Counted from the first letter of the stretch, positions 9,071-18,403 are shown. The stretch: DNA of 52,004 nucleotides from an uncultured Clostridia bacterium (GCA_944384265.1 CALWSR010000023.1:1-52004); one strand, 5' to 3'. The notes: generated by a model from the sequence alone, not told the origin. Translations and numbers: made by a program.

Positions 9071-9376
9071 ATGAACGTACAAAAACGCATAAAACAACTC
9101 ATGAAACAACGGAATTGGACAGATTATCGTCTGGCAAAGGAATCCGGCCTTTCTCACTCCACAGTCACAAATATGTTCCATCGAAATAATGCTCCCACAT
9201 TTCCTACATTGGAAGCAGTCTGCAAAGCATTTGGTATTACTTTAGCACAGTTCTTTACAGAAGGAAGCAGTCCAGAACTGACAGAGGAACAGCACATATT
9301 GTTTGCAAAATGGAGTACATTAAAAGACGAACAGAAAAAAGCACTGATTGCGCTGATTGACACCATGAGAAATTAA
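9071..9376 (+). CDS. small XRE-family helix-turn-helix regulator
   Basis: DNA-binding protein of 101 aa. An N-terminal HTH of the Cro/CI type spans about residues 5-62 (DYRLAKESGLSHSTVTNMF is the helix-turn-helix), followed by a short C-terminal helical tail rich in E and K. This small single-domain form is common in Clostridia. GGTGATAAC before the ATG is a weak ribosome site. It stands alone on the plus strand, directly before an IS3 remnant, and has a decayed paralogue at 5.3 kb. Its target is unknown; autoregulation is plausible but not shown. Confidence 0.88.
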   Translation: MNVQKRIKQLMKQRNWTDYRLAKESGLSHSTVTNMFHRNNAPTFPTLEAVCKAFGITLAQFFTEGSSPELTEEQHILFAKWSTLKDEQKKALIALIDTMRN

Positions 9377-9380
9377 AAAA

Positions 9381-9600
9381 CACATTGACCAATTATTCCA
9401 ATATACAAGTAAAAACATTGAGTAAAAAACTTGAAACACAAGAAATGGAGCAATCCATATCCATGGCAGAACGCTGTATTGATAATGAACCCATAAAAGG
9501 AGGCCGGGGAATCAGAAATGTATCAAATAGCTGAGGAGGCTGTATTAAGAGTTAAGGATTATCTGCGGTTTTACAGCGAAGGACCTCCATAGGATATCAC
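9381..9600 (+). pseudogene. remnant of an IS3-family (IS150-like) transposase, C-terminal part
   Basis: Three frames read in turn give HIDQLFQYTSK (compare H-S-D-Q-G-x-Q-Y-T-S, around the second catalytic Asp), then EMEQSISMAERCIDNEPIKGG (compare the MSRxGxCxDN-P-x-E block), then EMYQIAEEAVLRVKDYLRFY, the usual end of IS3 OrfB. Frameshifts and stops separate them, and no terminal inverted repeats were found. It is a dead fragment of an insertion sequence beginning four bases after the XRE gene. Confidence 0.8.
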
Positions 9601-9689
9601 TAATGTGTGTGGGGAAGCAGAAATACCCTATTCCTGAAAAGAAAGGAATCAACAAATACAAAAAAAATATGTATATAGAAAACACCCCC

Positions 9690-10067
9690 ATTTCAAAATG
9701 AAATAAGGATATCAGTTCCATTTCATGTTAGATATTTCACCTGTTTACCAGACAAGGGGCATATCAAACACAGCGCATCTGTGTGACGCTATGGCGGAGC
9801 TAAAAAAAACAACAGCTATCTGCTTTGTGAGCTGCCATACATCCAAACTTCCAAAAACTGCCCGCCAGACCATGCTTAGAGAACATGAATGACATTTGTT
9901 TCCCAACGCCAAAACCGGAGCAGATGCAGGAGAGGGATTTTTTCAGTTATATCCTGTATGATGACCCAGACAGCATTGTCCATGACCTAGGGAAAAAACA
10001 TATCCAGTATAAGACAACTGCTGACCCACAGCCTACACTGCACAATGTGAAGGGAAAATTGGCGTAA
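9690..10067 (+). pseudogene. unidentified gene remnant, two broken frames
   Basis: One open frame from about 9705 reads YQFHFMLDISPVYQTRG and ends in LREHE at a stop near 9890. A second frame (9885-10067, 60 codons) starts MNDICFPTPKPEQMQ, contains FFSYILYDDPDSIVHDLGKK and ends at a stop codon. Amino-acid and base composition look coding and less AT-rich than the flanks. I do not recognise the family. It lies among other mobile-DNA debris and is probably a broken cargo gene. Confidence 0.45.
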
Positions 10068-10340
10068 GCTATACAAAAGGCAGCAACAAAGAAAGCATGA
10101 TACACCAATTCTGTAATAAAATGCAGATTCCCTTTGAGAAAATTTCCTCAGGGGTTTTCTCCGCTTTCCTAGGGATACTAAGCCTGTCCAAGCTGCTCAA
10201 AAAAACAAATAACAAAAGAGAAGAAGCCATAATAACCAAAAATGGAAAAAAAGATAGCAAACAGATACCACTATGTACAAATGAATTGACACAGCCGTAT
10301 CTGTTTTTTGTTTCAAAGGAATTTGTCATATGCTTACAAA
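10068..10340 (+). other. probable remnant, no identified gene
   Basis: A frame from 10097 reads MIHQFCNKMQIPFEKISSG and continues open through to about 10350, then runs antisense into the next gene. There is no recognisable family and no ribosome-binding site. It could be the tail of the preceding broken gene. Confidence 0.3.
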
Positions 10341-10796
10341 TCATATTTGAGAATACGATGCTTCTCTTAATTTCTTATAAATATCATCCAGAAACACCTG
10401 CATCAGTTCTCGCTTCTTCTCATCGTTATCCAGCAACAATGCAAAAAAGTCCTGATTCTGCTCATAACCGGCTATCAGGGCATCCTGTACGGCATCAAAA
10501 TAGGCGAATCGGAAATCCTTCAGAGAGTTATGCCGTGCGCTGTCCCGCAGATGTTCGTTCTTGAGCAAAATATCCCGCATTTGCAAAGCCGGCTTTAGCT
10601 CCTGAATCAGCTTGTCATAGACCTCCGCTGTCGGGGCATTGACACCGTCCTCTATGTATTTCATGTTGGAACGGGACAGACCAACTCTTTTGGCTAATTG
10701 GGATTGGCTGAGCGTGCCACGACAGTAGACGATGAGAGTTCCAAGTTCCTGTTTTGCTCTTTTTGAAGCATTATCAACAGCCATTTTGTATGGCAA
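10341..10796 (-). CDS. XRE-family HTH protein with a C-terminal half resembling the end of type I restriction R subunits
   Basis: Protein of 151 aa from a TTG start (LPYKMAVDNASKRAKQ) seven bases after AGGAGG; the ATG four codons further in is too far from that site. Residues ~15-65 form a Cro/CI-type HTH (TLSQSQLAKRVGLSRSNMKYI). Residues ~75-150 contain NSLKDFRFAYFD, GYEQNQDFFALLL and FLDDIYKKLR, which from memory resemble the extreme C-terminus of HsdR subunits; this was not checked by search. A 17-bp dyad sits in front of the gene and suggests autoregulation. Its base composition is less AT-rich than the chromosome around it, and it lies between mobile-DNA remnants and rlmD, so it was probably acquired. 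Confidence 0.7.
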   Translation of the reverse strand: MPYKMAVDNASKRAKQELGTLIVYCRGTLSQSQLAKRVGLSRSNMKYIEDGVNAPTAEVYDKLIQELKPALQMRDILLKNEHLRDSARHNSLKDFRFAYFDAVQDALIAGYEQNQDFFALLLDNDEKKRELMQVFLDDIYKKLREASYSQI

Positions 10797-10826
10797 TTCC
10801 GGACCTCCTTTCATAAATTGTTCTAC

Positions 10827-10843
10827 GTTCTATAACATAGAAC
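10827..10843. promoter_or_regulatory. operator-like dyad before the XRE gene
   Basis: GTTCTAT, AAC, ATAGAAC is a perfect 7-bp inverted repeat. A second, overlapping pair of 9-bp arms (ATTGTTCTA at 10817-10825 and TAGAACAAT at 10838-10846) extends it. It lies ~30-50 bases before the XRE start, where an autorepressor would bind. Confidence 0.65.
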
Positions 10844-10898
10844 AATTATACTGCATTGATTGATTATAATTCAAGTTATAAAAGTATTTTTATCAGCC

Positions 10899-10937
10899 AA
10901 AAAACACGCTAACGATTCAGTCGCTAACGTGTTTTCA
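10899..10937 (-). terminator. terminator downstream of the rlmD tail
   Basis: On the minus strand AAAACACG, 19 bases, CGTGTTTTTT gives a stem followed by a T run, about 20 bases past the stop codon of the rlmD tail remnant. It would end rlmD transcription before the XRE gene. Confidence 0.6.
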
Positions 10938-10955
10938 ATCATAAATTTTTTGTAT

Positions 10956-11213
10956 TTATATCATATTGAAATGCTTTCGTACCTCCATAATCGCCGTTTT
11001 CTTCTCCGGCAGGCACTGGGGCTGCTTTGTATCCTCAGCCTTTGGCTTATTATAATTCTCCCGCTCAATCATCCTGCACTTCTGCTTCACCTATGCAATA
11101 TACAGACTGCTGACCTTCAACCCTCGATGCTCCAGCACATATTCCTTGATTGCCTCATAAGTAGCTTTACTCTCCGCCGCAGTCAAATCCAGATTCAACT
11201 CCACATCGATATG
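10956..11213 (-). pseudogene. extra in-frame C-terminal tail of rlmD with two amber codons
   Basis: Reading straight on from the rlmD TAG, the same frame stays open for 85 codons apart from one more TAG and ends at a TAA. It encodes a protein-like tail: HIDVELNLDLTAAESKATYE near the start, then LKVSSLYIA, TAG, VKQKC, IERENYNKPKAEDTKQPQC. I recall near-identical tails fused to RlmD/RumA and to other genes in many Clostridia, where integrative elements insert at the 3' end of rumA. Both TAGs would be CAG after one base change. TAG is an ordinary stop here (hrcA, hemW and the LTA-synthase-like gene end with it), so I treat this as a dead tail. Confidence 0.7.
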
Positions 11214-12578
11214 CTACATGGTATTGCGTTTGGATAAAAGAACAACCGTCTCCACATGCACTGTCCTAGGAAACATATCCATCAATTTAACCCTTTTCAC
11301 CTGATAGCCCGCCTGTTGAAACACCTGCAAATCCCTTGCCAAAGATGTAGGCTTACAAGACACATATACAATTTCCGGTGCAGAAAAAGCAATGATTTTA
11401 TCAATGGCCTTTGGGTGAATACCATCTCTGGGCGGGTCCATGATAATCAAATCCGGTTTTTCATTTAATTGCTCTACTTTTTTCAGCACATCGCCTGCAA
11501 TAAATGTGCAATTTGTCAAGCCATTTCTTTTTGCATTTTCATAAGCAGCCTCCACGGCCTCCTCCACCAGCTCAATGCCAATGACCCTTTTGGAGGACTC
11601 CGCCATAATCTGTGCTATGGTGCCTGTTCCGCAATACAAATCAAACACAACCTTATGGTTTACATCCCCTGCAAAATCCTTTACAATGGCATATAATTTT
11701 TCTGCTCCTTTCGAATTTGTTTGAAAGAATGAAAATGCAGAAACTTTAAATTCCAATCCAAATAATTTTTCTATCAAATAATCTCTGCCGTACAATATGG
11801 TGGTTTGGTCACTTTGCACCACATCTGCCAGGCCATCGTTTTTGGTATGCAGTATGCCGCAAATATTGCCCTCCAAATCCAGCGAAAGCAATTTCTGTTT
11901 ATATTCCTCCAAATCAAAGCCAATATCTGATGTGGTCACCAAATTGACTAAAATTTGCTGTGTAGCCTCTGCTTTTCTTACAACCAAATGTCTTAAAACG
12001 CCGTCATGGCGCATTTTGTGATAAAATGGCACATTTCTTTTTTGAAAAAATGTCAGTGTCCCTTCAATGATATCTAAATAATCCTTATCTACAATATTAC
12101 ACTCTGTCAATGTTACCACTTCATAATGGCTTTGTCTTTTTCGCATACCCAGTGCCAAAGCGCCGTCTTTTTGTTCATCTCCAAATGAAAATTCGCATTT
12201 GTTGCGATATGCCCTTTCTTTGGGAGAAGGTACTATCCCCTCCCAGCTTTCTATTGCAATGTTTGCCTGCTGCAAAAGTGTCATCACCTGCTTTTCTTTC
12301 ATGGCCAGCTCTGCATCTCTTTTCATATTTTGATAGGTGCATCCTCCGCACAAATCAAAATGGGGGCAGTCAGATTTTTGTTCCAGAGGAGATTTTGTCA
12401 GCACCTCTTCCAGCCTTGCCTCTATGACGCCGCTTCTTTTTTTGCGCACACAGGCAGCTACCTCCTGCTGGGGCAAAACATTTTTTACAATCACTTTTCG
12501 TCCGTCCGCATATCCTATCCCCTTATTGGGAAAAATGACATCTTCTATTTTCAGTACTATTTTATCATTTTTTTTCAT
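11214..12578 (-). CDS. rlmD: 23S rRNA (uracil-C5)-methyltransferase RlmD/RumA
   Basis: SAM-dependent methyltransferase that makes 5-methyluridine in 23S rRNA (U1939 type). The 454 residues contain an N-terminal TRAM domain (~1-62), an iron-sulfur motif with C71, C77 and C80 plus a later cysteine near 160, a Rossmann domain with DLYCGTGTIAQ near 318, DPPRDG, and the catalytic cysteine in YVSCKPTSLARDL. Gram-positives often carry several RumA-like paralogues with different uracil targets, so the exact site is uncertain. The coding sequence ends just past HVETVVLL, the motif whose DNA is a known integration site for mobile elements. The gene is divergent from yabR. Confidence 0.93.
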   Translation of the reverse strand: MKKNDKIVLKIEDVIFPNKGIGYADGRKVIVKNVLPQQEVAACVRKKRSGVIEARLEEVLTKSPLEQKSDCPHFDLCGGCTYQNMKRDAELAMKEKQVMTLLQQANIAIESWEGIVPSPKERAYRNKCEFSFGDEQKDGALALGMRKRQSHYEVVTLTECNIVDKDYLDIIEGTLTFFQKRNVPFYHKMRHDGVLRHLVVRKAEATQQILVNLVTTSDIGFDLEEYKQKLLSLDLEGNICGILHTKNDGLADVVQSDQTTILYGRDYLIEKLFGLEFKVSAFSFFQTNSKGAEKLYAIVKDFAGDVNHKVVFDLYCGTGTIAQIMAESSKRVIGIELVEEAVEAAYENAKRNGLTNCTFIAGDVLKKVEQLNEKPDLIIMDPPRDGIHPKAIDKIIAFSAPEIVYVSCKPTSLARDLQVFQQAGYQVKRVKLMDMFPRTVHVETVVLLSKRNTM

Positions 12579-12610
12579 GGCTTTCCTCCAAAAAAAGCAT
12601 TTAAAATTGT

Positions 12611-12639
12611 TTGTATTTTATAAAAAATTATGGTATACT
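12611..12639 (+). promoter_or_regulatory. promoter of the S1-domain gene
   Basis: TTGTAT (12611-12616), a 17-base spacer, TATACT (12634-12639), about 105 bases before the ATG. The leader after it is AT-rich and unstructured to the eye. Confidence 0.7.
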
Positions 12640-12746
12640 TGTTACACTAAAAAAGAAAAGAAAGAGCTTTCTTTCATTTCTTTTTTCATAAAACAATTCT
12701 TTGCATATTAAAATCATGATTAAATCGAATAGGAGTGTAATATTTA

Positions 12747-13196
12747 ATGTCAGAAAAAGTTCAAGTTGGCAGTGTTGTTGAAGGTAAAGTGTTGCGTATC
12801 AAGCCCTTTGGCGCCATTGTTTCATTAGGTGAAAAAACACAAGGTTTGGTGCATATCTCACAAATAGCAAATAGTTTTGTGCAGGATATCAATGAGCATA
12901 TTGCTGTGGGCGATATTGTAAAAGTCAAAGTGCTTTCTGTGGATGAAGCCTCCAACAAAATTTCGCTTTCTATTCGAGAGGCCCTTCCTGCTTCTGCAAA
13001 ACAAGGACAATTTGAAAAAAATTTCCGTCCAAAGGAGCAAAAATCCAATTATGAAAACAGAACCATTCGTCCGTCAGATGATTATTTTAAACCCCAATCC
13101 ACCCCTTCTGATTTTGAAGAAAAAATGAAGGATTGGCTGAAGCAATCTAATGAAAGACAGGCCGGTTTAAATAAAAGAGCAAACAAACGCTCTTAA
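12747..13196 (+). CDS. S1 RNA-binding domain protein, YabR/YugI-like
   Basis: Protein of 149 aa with a single S1 (OB-fold) RNA-binding domain at residues ~5-76 (GKVLRIKPFGAIVSLGEKTQGLVHISQI is the core, split here by eye). A polar, charged tail rich in K, N, E and S follows and is probably disordered. It resembles the YabR and YugI/GSP13 proteins of Firmicutes, which associate with ribosomes. Which of the two is orthologous is not clear. AGGAGTG precedes the ATG; the gene has its own promoter and terminator and stands alone on the plus strand. Confidence 0.85.
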   Translation: MSEKVQVGSVVEGKVLRIKPFGAIVSLGEKTQGLVHISQIANSFVQDINEHIAVGDIVKVKVLSVDEASNKISLSIREALPASAKQGQFEKNFRPKEQKSNYENRTIRPSDDYFKPQSTPSDFEEKMKDWLKQSNERQAGLNKRANKRS

Positions 13197-13198
13197 AA

Positions 13199-13225
13199 TA
13201 AAAAGTGGGGATTCCCCACTTTTTT
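13199..13225 (+). terminator. terminator of the S1-domain gene
   Basis: AAAAGTGGGG, ATT, CCCCACTTTTTT: a perfect 10-bp stem with a 3-base loop and a T run, five bases past the stop codon. Confidence 0.95.
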
Positions 13226-13599
13226 ATTTTTTTCATATCGGATATAACACTTTATCCATTTTAAATATTGTTTTATGTTTCAGCTAATACAAAATGAAAC
13301 AAATCATAAAAAGCCCATACAAAATATTTTGATTGATTTTATATTTTATAACCCCTTGCAGTCTTTTATAGAAGTGAGGAAAAAGCCTTATCTTACAAGA
13401 GTTTTCCCTATTTCTACATATTCTGCCATATATCTGTATCTTTTATAACAAAGTGTTATTGATATCTGTGGGAAAATCCAGCATTTATGCAGGCTTTTGC
13501 CGTTTTACTCATGGCACTTAAAGGGCGGCATACTATTTTTTTTATTTTACGGATACACCACAAAAATCCCCTGCAAAACCCAGCAGTGCTTTTTAGAAA
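13226..13599. other. non-coding stretch 3' of rsfS
   Basis: No gene or clear terminator seen. It lies between two convergent transcription units. Confidence 0.5.
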
Positions 13600-13938
13600 T
13601 CAAACAATTTTGGCATCAGACCAAACGTGTTCCAAGCTATAAAATTCTCTTTGCTCTTTGTTAAACAAATGTATCAAAACAGTTCCAAAATCAAGCAATA
13701 TCCATGTTGCCACACTATACCCTTCCGAATGGTGCAGCTTGACACCGGCTTTAAACAATTTTTGTTCCACTTCATCTGCCATGGCTCTCAAATGGTTGAC
13801 ATTATTTCCGCTGGCAATGACAAAATAATCTGCAATATTAGACAATCCTCTTAAATCCAATACTTTAATATCTTCCCCCATTTTGTCATCCAATGCCTCT
13901 TGGGCAATTTTTGCAATTTCCAATGCCTCCACAAACAT
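13600..13938 (-). CDS. rsfS: ribosomal silencing factor RsfS
   Basis: Small (112 aa) Iojap/YbeB-family factor that binds ribosomal protein L14 on the 50S subunit and blocks subunit joining when nutrients are short. Family features are DIKVLDLRGLSNIADYFVI near residue 23, NVNHLRAMADEV and HHSEGYSVATWILLDFGTVLIH near 70, split here by eye. It follows the nadD-yqeK fusion by six bases, the usual Firmicutes order, and is the last gene of that operon. Confidence 0.95.
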   Translation of the reverse strand: MFVEALEIAKIAQEALDDKMGEDIKVLDLRGLSNIADYFVIASGNNVNHLRAMADEVEQKLFKAGVKLHHSEGYSVATWILLDFGTVLIHLFNKEQREFYSLEHVWSDAKIV

Positions 13939-13944
13939 TCCTCC

Positions 13945-15177
13945 TTATTTCTTTTTAAAATATTCCAATGCTTCCAGTGAAAGAGGATGCAGCATCAAAT
14001 TTCTTTCCTTTACATAAGCAATGGTATGCTCCAATGTATAACGCATTGCCATGTCCAAATCCAAATAGGCAAGGCGTCTGGCCTCCTCCAGCCCATCAAA
14101 GGGTGTTCTGTTTGGCTCAATATAATCTGCCAAAAATATAATCTTTTCCAAAAGGCTCATATCTTTTCTGCCCGTTGTATGATACCGAATGGCATTTAAA
14201 ATATCTTCATCCTCCACAAGATATTCTCTTTTTGCCACCTCTGCTCCCAAAAAAGGATGTATCAAATCCTTTTGCTTTTTTAATATATCATCCAAAGCAA
14301 TATGGTATTCCTTGCACAGCCGCATTTTCAGCTCCTGAGGGTAATCCTTTGCACAATCATGCAAAAGTGCTGCAACCTCTGCTTTTTGTTTTTCTTGTGT
14401 ACTGCCATAAATTTCAGCCAGCTTTATGGCCTGCTCTGCCACGCCCATAGTATGGATATAACGCTTTACAGACAAAGCAGACTGCAGTTTTTCTTTTATC
14501 ACTTCTTTTGTCAGCATAAATTTTACCTCTTTTTGAACACAATTTTCATACAATCCAAATTTATAAATATAATCCTCCACTTCTTGGGGTAAAAGGTATT
14601 TGATTGGCCTGCCGTTTTCCACACGGCTGCGAATGTCAGAGGAGGAGATTTCCAACCCGGGTACCTGCATATAGTGGATTCTGCTGGCAAATTTATCTCT
14701 GATTTCTGTAATTTCATCAAACAATCTGTTTTTATCATAGCCGGAACGGGTCACTGCCACAAAATCACACATGGAAAGCAGCTTTTCCGGGTCCTTCCAT
14801 GTAAAAATCTGGTGCAGTGCATCTGCACCTGTAATAAAATACAGCCTTACATCAGCAGGGCACATTTTTTTCAGTGTTTCAATGGTGTCAATGGTATAGG
14901 TGATGCCAGGGCGTTCAATTTCTATGCGGGACACATCAAAATTTTCATTTCTCATGGTTGCCAATACAGTCATCAAATAGCGGTGTTCATGGTGTGTCAC
15001 ATATCTGTCTGCTTTGTGGGCAGGGTTGCCCGTAGGCATAAATATGACCTTATCCACTTTAAAACGATATCGAACTGCCTCTGCCGTTGCCAAATGTCCA
15101 TAATGTATGGGGTCAAATGTGCCTCCCATAATGGCTATACTTTTACAGTCCTTAAAATTTTCTATTTCACTTCTCAT
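13945..15177 (-). CDS. nadD-yqeK: fused nicotinate-nucleotide adenylyltransferase NadD / YqeK HD-domain Ap4A hydrolase
   Basis: One 410-residue frame joins two proteins that are usually separate. Residues ~1-216 are NadD (NaMN + ATP to NaAD, NAD synthesis), with [12 protein letters not shown] near 18 and ISSSDIRSR near 184. Residues 221-410 are YqeK, an HD-family enzyme that hydrolyses Ap4[32 protein letters not shown] and [10 protein letters not shown] supply the metal ligands. At the junction the DNA still reads AGAGGT, then ATG (14517) in frame, i.e. a complete ribosome site for yqeK alone, so both a fusion and free YqeK may be made. Fusions of this kind are known from mycoplasmas. The start has GGAAGAGG upstream. 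Confidence 0.92.
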   Translation of the reverse strand: MRSEIENFKDCKSIAIMGGTFDPIHYGHLATAEAVRYRFKVDKVIFMPTGNPAHKADRYVTHHEHRYLMTVLATMRNENFDVSRIEIERPGITYTIDTIETLKKMCPADVRLYFITGADALHQIFTWKDPEKLLSMCDFVAVTRSGYDKNRLFDEITEIRDKFASRIHYMQVPGLEISSSDIRSRVENGRPIKYLLPQEVEDYIYKFGLYENCVQKEVKFMLTKEVIKEKLQSALSVKRYIHTMGVAEQAIKLAEIYGSTQEKQKAEVAALLHDCAKDYPQELKMRLCKEYHIALDDILKKQKDLIHPFLGAEVAKREYLVEDEDILNAIRYHTTGRKDMSLLEKIIFLADYIEPNRTPFDGLEEARRLAYLDLDMAMRYTLEHTIAYVKERNLMLHPLSLEALEYFKKK

Positions 15178-15476
15178 AGAACATTCCTCTTCCCCTATGA
15201 CTTTTTATAGATTTTGTTGCTTTCACATGAAATAGAATACCATAAAGCATTGATTTACCCGTTTTCTCCATTTTTTCCTTGCAAGCCAAAGCAAGAGGCT
15301 TTGAAGGGAAAAAAACAATTTTTTATGAAACAGCAGGAATTTGAAACATATCCCAGCCTTTTGATTATTTTTCCCATTATTTTGTTTTGAAGCTTCATGC
15401 TTATACTACCATATCCCTTTTCATATGAACCCAGCACATCCTTTTTGCGGCAAAACAACATTTTGTTATGCTTCCA
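15178..15476. other. intergenic region with imperfect hairpin
   Basis: It holds the leader of the nadD-yqeK operon. An imperfect inverted repeat (CCTTGCAAGCC near 15279 against GGCTTTGAAGG near 15297) has no T run. A partial copy of the 4103/26662 dispersed repeat lies near 15240. Confidence 0.4.
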
Positions 15477-15770
15477 TCATTTTGGCAGTTCAATCACAGG
15501 CTTTTTTTTGGACTGACGAAACAATACAAAACGATTGCCAATGACCTGTACCACATCGGCGCCTGTTCTGTCTGCCAAAACGCCTGCGGCCTCTTTGGCA
15601 TCTGTCATGGTATTGTCCAGCACATTCATTTTAATCAGCTCTCTTGCCTCCAAGGCCTTATCCACTGCATCCCTCAGCTGTGGCGTCACACCGCTTTTTC
15701 CCACTTGAAAAATGCTGTCCAGCCCATTTGCCATACCTCTTAGATAGGCCCTTTGTTTGCTTGTTAACAT
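15477..15770 (-). CDS. yhbY: ribosome assembly RNA-binding protein YhbY
   Basis: CRM-domain RNA-binding protein of 97 aa associated with pre-50S particles. The start chosen is the ATG with GGAGG seven bases before it (MLTSKQRAYLRGMANGL); the open frame extends nine codons further without support. The conserved GKSGVT loop near residue 25 and the ADVVQVIGNRFVLFR strand near 73 are present. It sits between obgE and nadD, as in many Firmicutes. Confidence 0.95.
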   Translation of the reverse strand: MLTSKQRAYLRGMANGLDSIFQVGKSGVTPQLRDAVDKALEARELIKMNVLDNTMTDAKEAAGVLADRTGADVVQVIGNRFVLFRQSKKKPVIELPK

Positions 15771-15832
15771 TGCTTTTCCTCCATTACTATAAACCATATC
15801 AAAGCATTTGTAAATCCTATTTTATGGCTCCA

Positions 15833-17293
<1,461 letters not shown>

Positions 17294-17296
17294 TTA

Positions 17297-17593
17297 TTAT
17301 TCAGCCACAGCTAAATCCACCGGATATACAGAAACTTGTTTTTTGCTTCTGCCCTTTCTCTCATAGCTTACACGACCATCAACCAATGCAAAGAGTGTAT
17401 CGTTTCCTCCCTTGCCTACATTCAGACCGGGATGAATTTTGGTACCTCTTTGTGTGTATAAAATGTTGCCGGCTCTTACAATCTGTCCATCGGCACGTTT
17501 TGCGCCAAGTCTTTTTGCTTTGGAGTCACGTCCGTTTTTGGTGGAACCAACTCCTTTTTTGTGAGCAAAAAACTGAAGGTTGCATTTTAACAT
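17297..17593 (-). CDS. rpmA: 50S ribosomal protein L27, precursor form
   Basis: Ribosomal protein L27 (98 aa), part of the 50S peptidyl-transferase neighbourhood. The N-terminus MLKCNLQFF, then AHKKG is the Firmicutes pro-sequence: the cysteine protease Prp removes the part up to the two phenylalanines so that the mature N-terminus can reach the P site. The body ([26 protein letters not shown]) is typical. The protease gene is immediately upstream. Confidence 0.97.
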   Translation of the reverse strand: MLKCNLQFFAHKKGVGSTKNGRDSKAKRLGAKRADGQIVRAGNILYTQRGTKIHPGLNVGKGGNDTLFALVDGRVSYERKGRSKKQVSVYPVDLAVAE

Positions 17594-17597
17594 ACTC

Positions 17598-17939
17598 TTA
17601 CACCTCCTTATATGTTAAGCGAATATATTTTTGATATTGCTGTGCGATGCTTTCCAATCCCAAAACCATTGTGTTTAACAAAAGTTCTGCATCATGGAGC
17701 CTTTTGCATTGCTTTAAATCCGTTACAATCACCTGCAAATATCCGCCCCTTTGTTCATTGGCATCACAGCAAAGCTTTGCTTTTGCCAATGCTTCTATGG
17801 CATTGGCTGTGTTGATTGCCAATATGGATACTGCCGAACAAACAATATCCTCGCCTTTTTTTGCAAAACCGGCGTGTCCGCAAATGCGGTATCCGCAGGG
17901 CTGTTTGTTTTTGTTGCAATAAATCACTGCTTTTATCAT
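17598..17939 (-). CDS. prp: ribosomal-processing cysteine protease Prp
   Basis: Prp (YsxB, 113 aa) cleaves the N-terminal extension of ribosomal protein L27. The catalytic pair is visible as H22 in GHAGFA and C34 in [10 protein letters not shown]. The gene lies between rplU (six bases away) and rpmA (four bases away), the standard arrangement that places the protease with its substrate. Confidence 0.95.
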   Translation of the reverse strand: MIKAVIYCNKNKQPCGYRICGHAGFAKKGEDIVCSAVSILAINTANAIEALAKAKLCCDANEQRGGYLQVIVTDLKQCKRLHDAELLLNTMVLGLESIAQQYQKYIRLTYKEV

Positions 17940-17945
17940 TATTTT

Positions 17946-18257
17946 TTAAAGAGAAATGGATTGAATCTGCAGCTTTGTAAATGGCTGTCTGTGTCCTTTT
18001 TTCTTGTGGAAGCCTTTTTTGGGTTTATATTTGTAAACCACAACCTTCTTTTCTTTGCCGTCGCCAATTACAGATGCAGATACCTTTGCGCCGGCAACAT
18101 AAGGAGCGCCCACTGTCACATCACTGTCCTTTGCCACAACCAGCACTTTGTCAAAGGCATATTCCTGACCAGCCTCTACGGCCAGCTTTTCCACCTTAAT
18201 CACATCGCCCTCTGCCACTTTATATTGTTTTCCACCTGTTTCGATAATTGCGTACAC
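17946..18257 (-). CDS. rplU: 50S ribosomal protein L21
   Basis: Ribosomal protein L21 (103 aa), binding 23S rRNA. I choose the GTG eight bases after AGGAGG, giving (M)[13 protein letters not shown], the length usual for the family; the GTG three codons earlier overlaps the Shine-Dalgarno sequence itself. The C-terminus has the basic [14 protein letters not shown] tail. First gene of the rplU-prp-rpmA operon. Confidence 0.95.
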   Translation of the reverse strand: MYAIIETGGKQYKVAEGDVIKVEKLAVEAGQEYAFDKVLVVAKDSDVTVGAPYVAGAKVSASVIGDGKEKKVVVYKYKPKKGFHKKKGHRQPFTKLQIQSISL

Positions 18258-18341
18258 CTTGTACACCTCCTCGCACTATACTCGCCGAATACGGTATTTG
18301 CTTTTGCAAAATTTTTCACCTCTTCGTGCGGCTAAACATAC
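18258..18341 (-). ncRNA. probable L21 autoregulatory leader
   Basis: An ~84-nt leader separates the promoter from rplU. Paired segments are visible (CGCAC near 18330 with GTGCG next to the ribosome site, and GCCG with CGGC inside), so the Shine-Dalgarno region can be drawn into structure. Firmicutes often have an L21 leader at this place; the match to that family was not tested. Confidence 0.45.
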
Positions 18342-18347
18342 TTCGTA

Positions 18348-18376
18348 ATCATAGCATAGCTGTTTTGTTCTGTCAA
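18348..18376 (-). promoter_or_regulatory. strong promoter of the rplU operon
   Basis: TTGACA (18371-18376), 17 bases, TATGAT (18348-18353) with TG in the extended position. It lies 28 bases past the stop of the upstream TPR gene. Confidence 0.9.
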
Positions 18377-18403
18377 GGCATTGTCTGCAAAAAAACTGCT
18401 TTT

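Noticed and set aside
10956..11216. Reassignment of TAG to glutamine, to explain the amber codons at Gln-like positions after rlmD
   Set aside because: hrcA, hemW and the LTA-synthase-like gene all end normally at TAG, so TAG is a regular stop codon in this genome.
17738..18335. 194-codon plus-strand frame over rplU/prp
   Set aside because: It is antisense to two conserved ribosomal-cluster genes and has no start signals.
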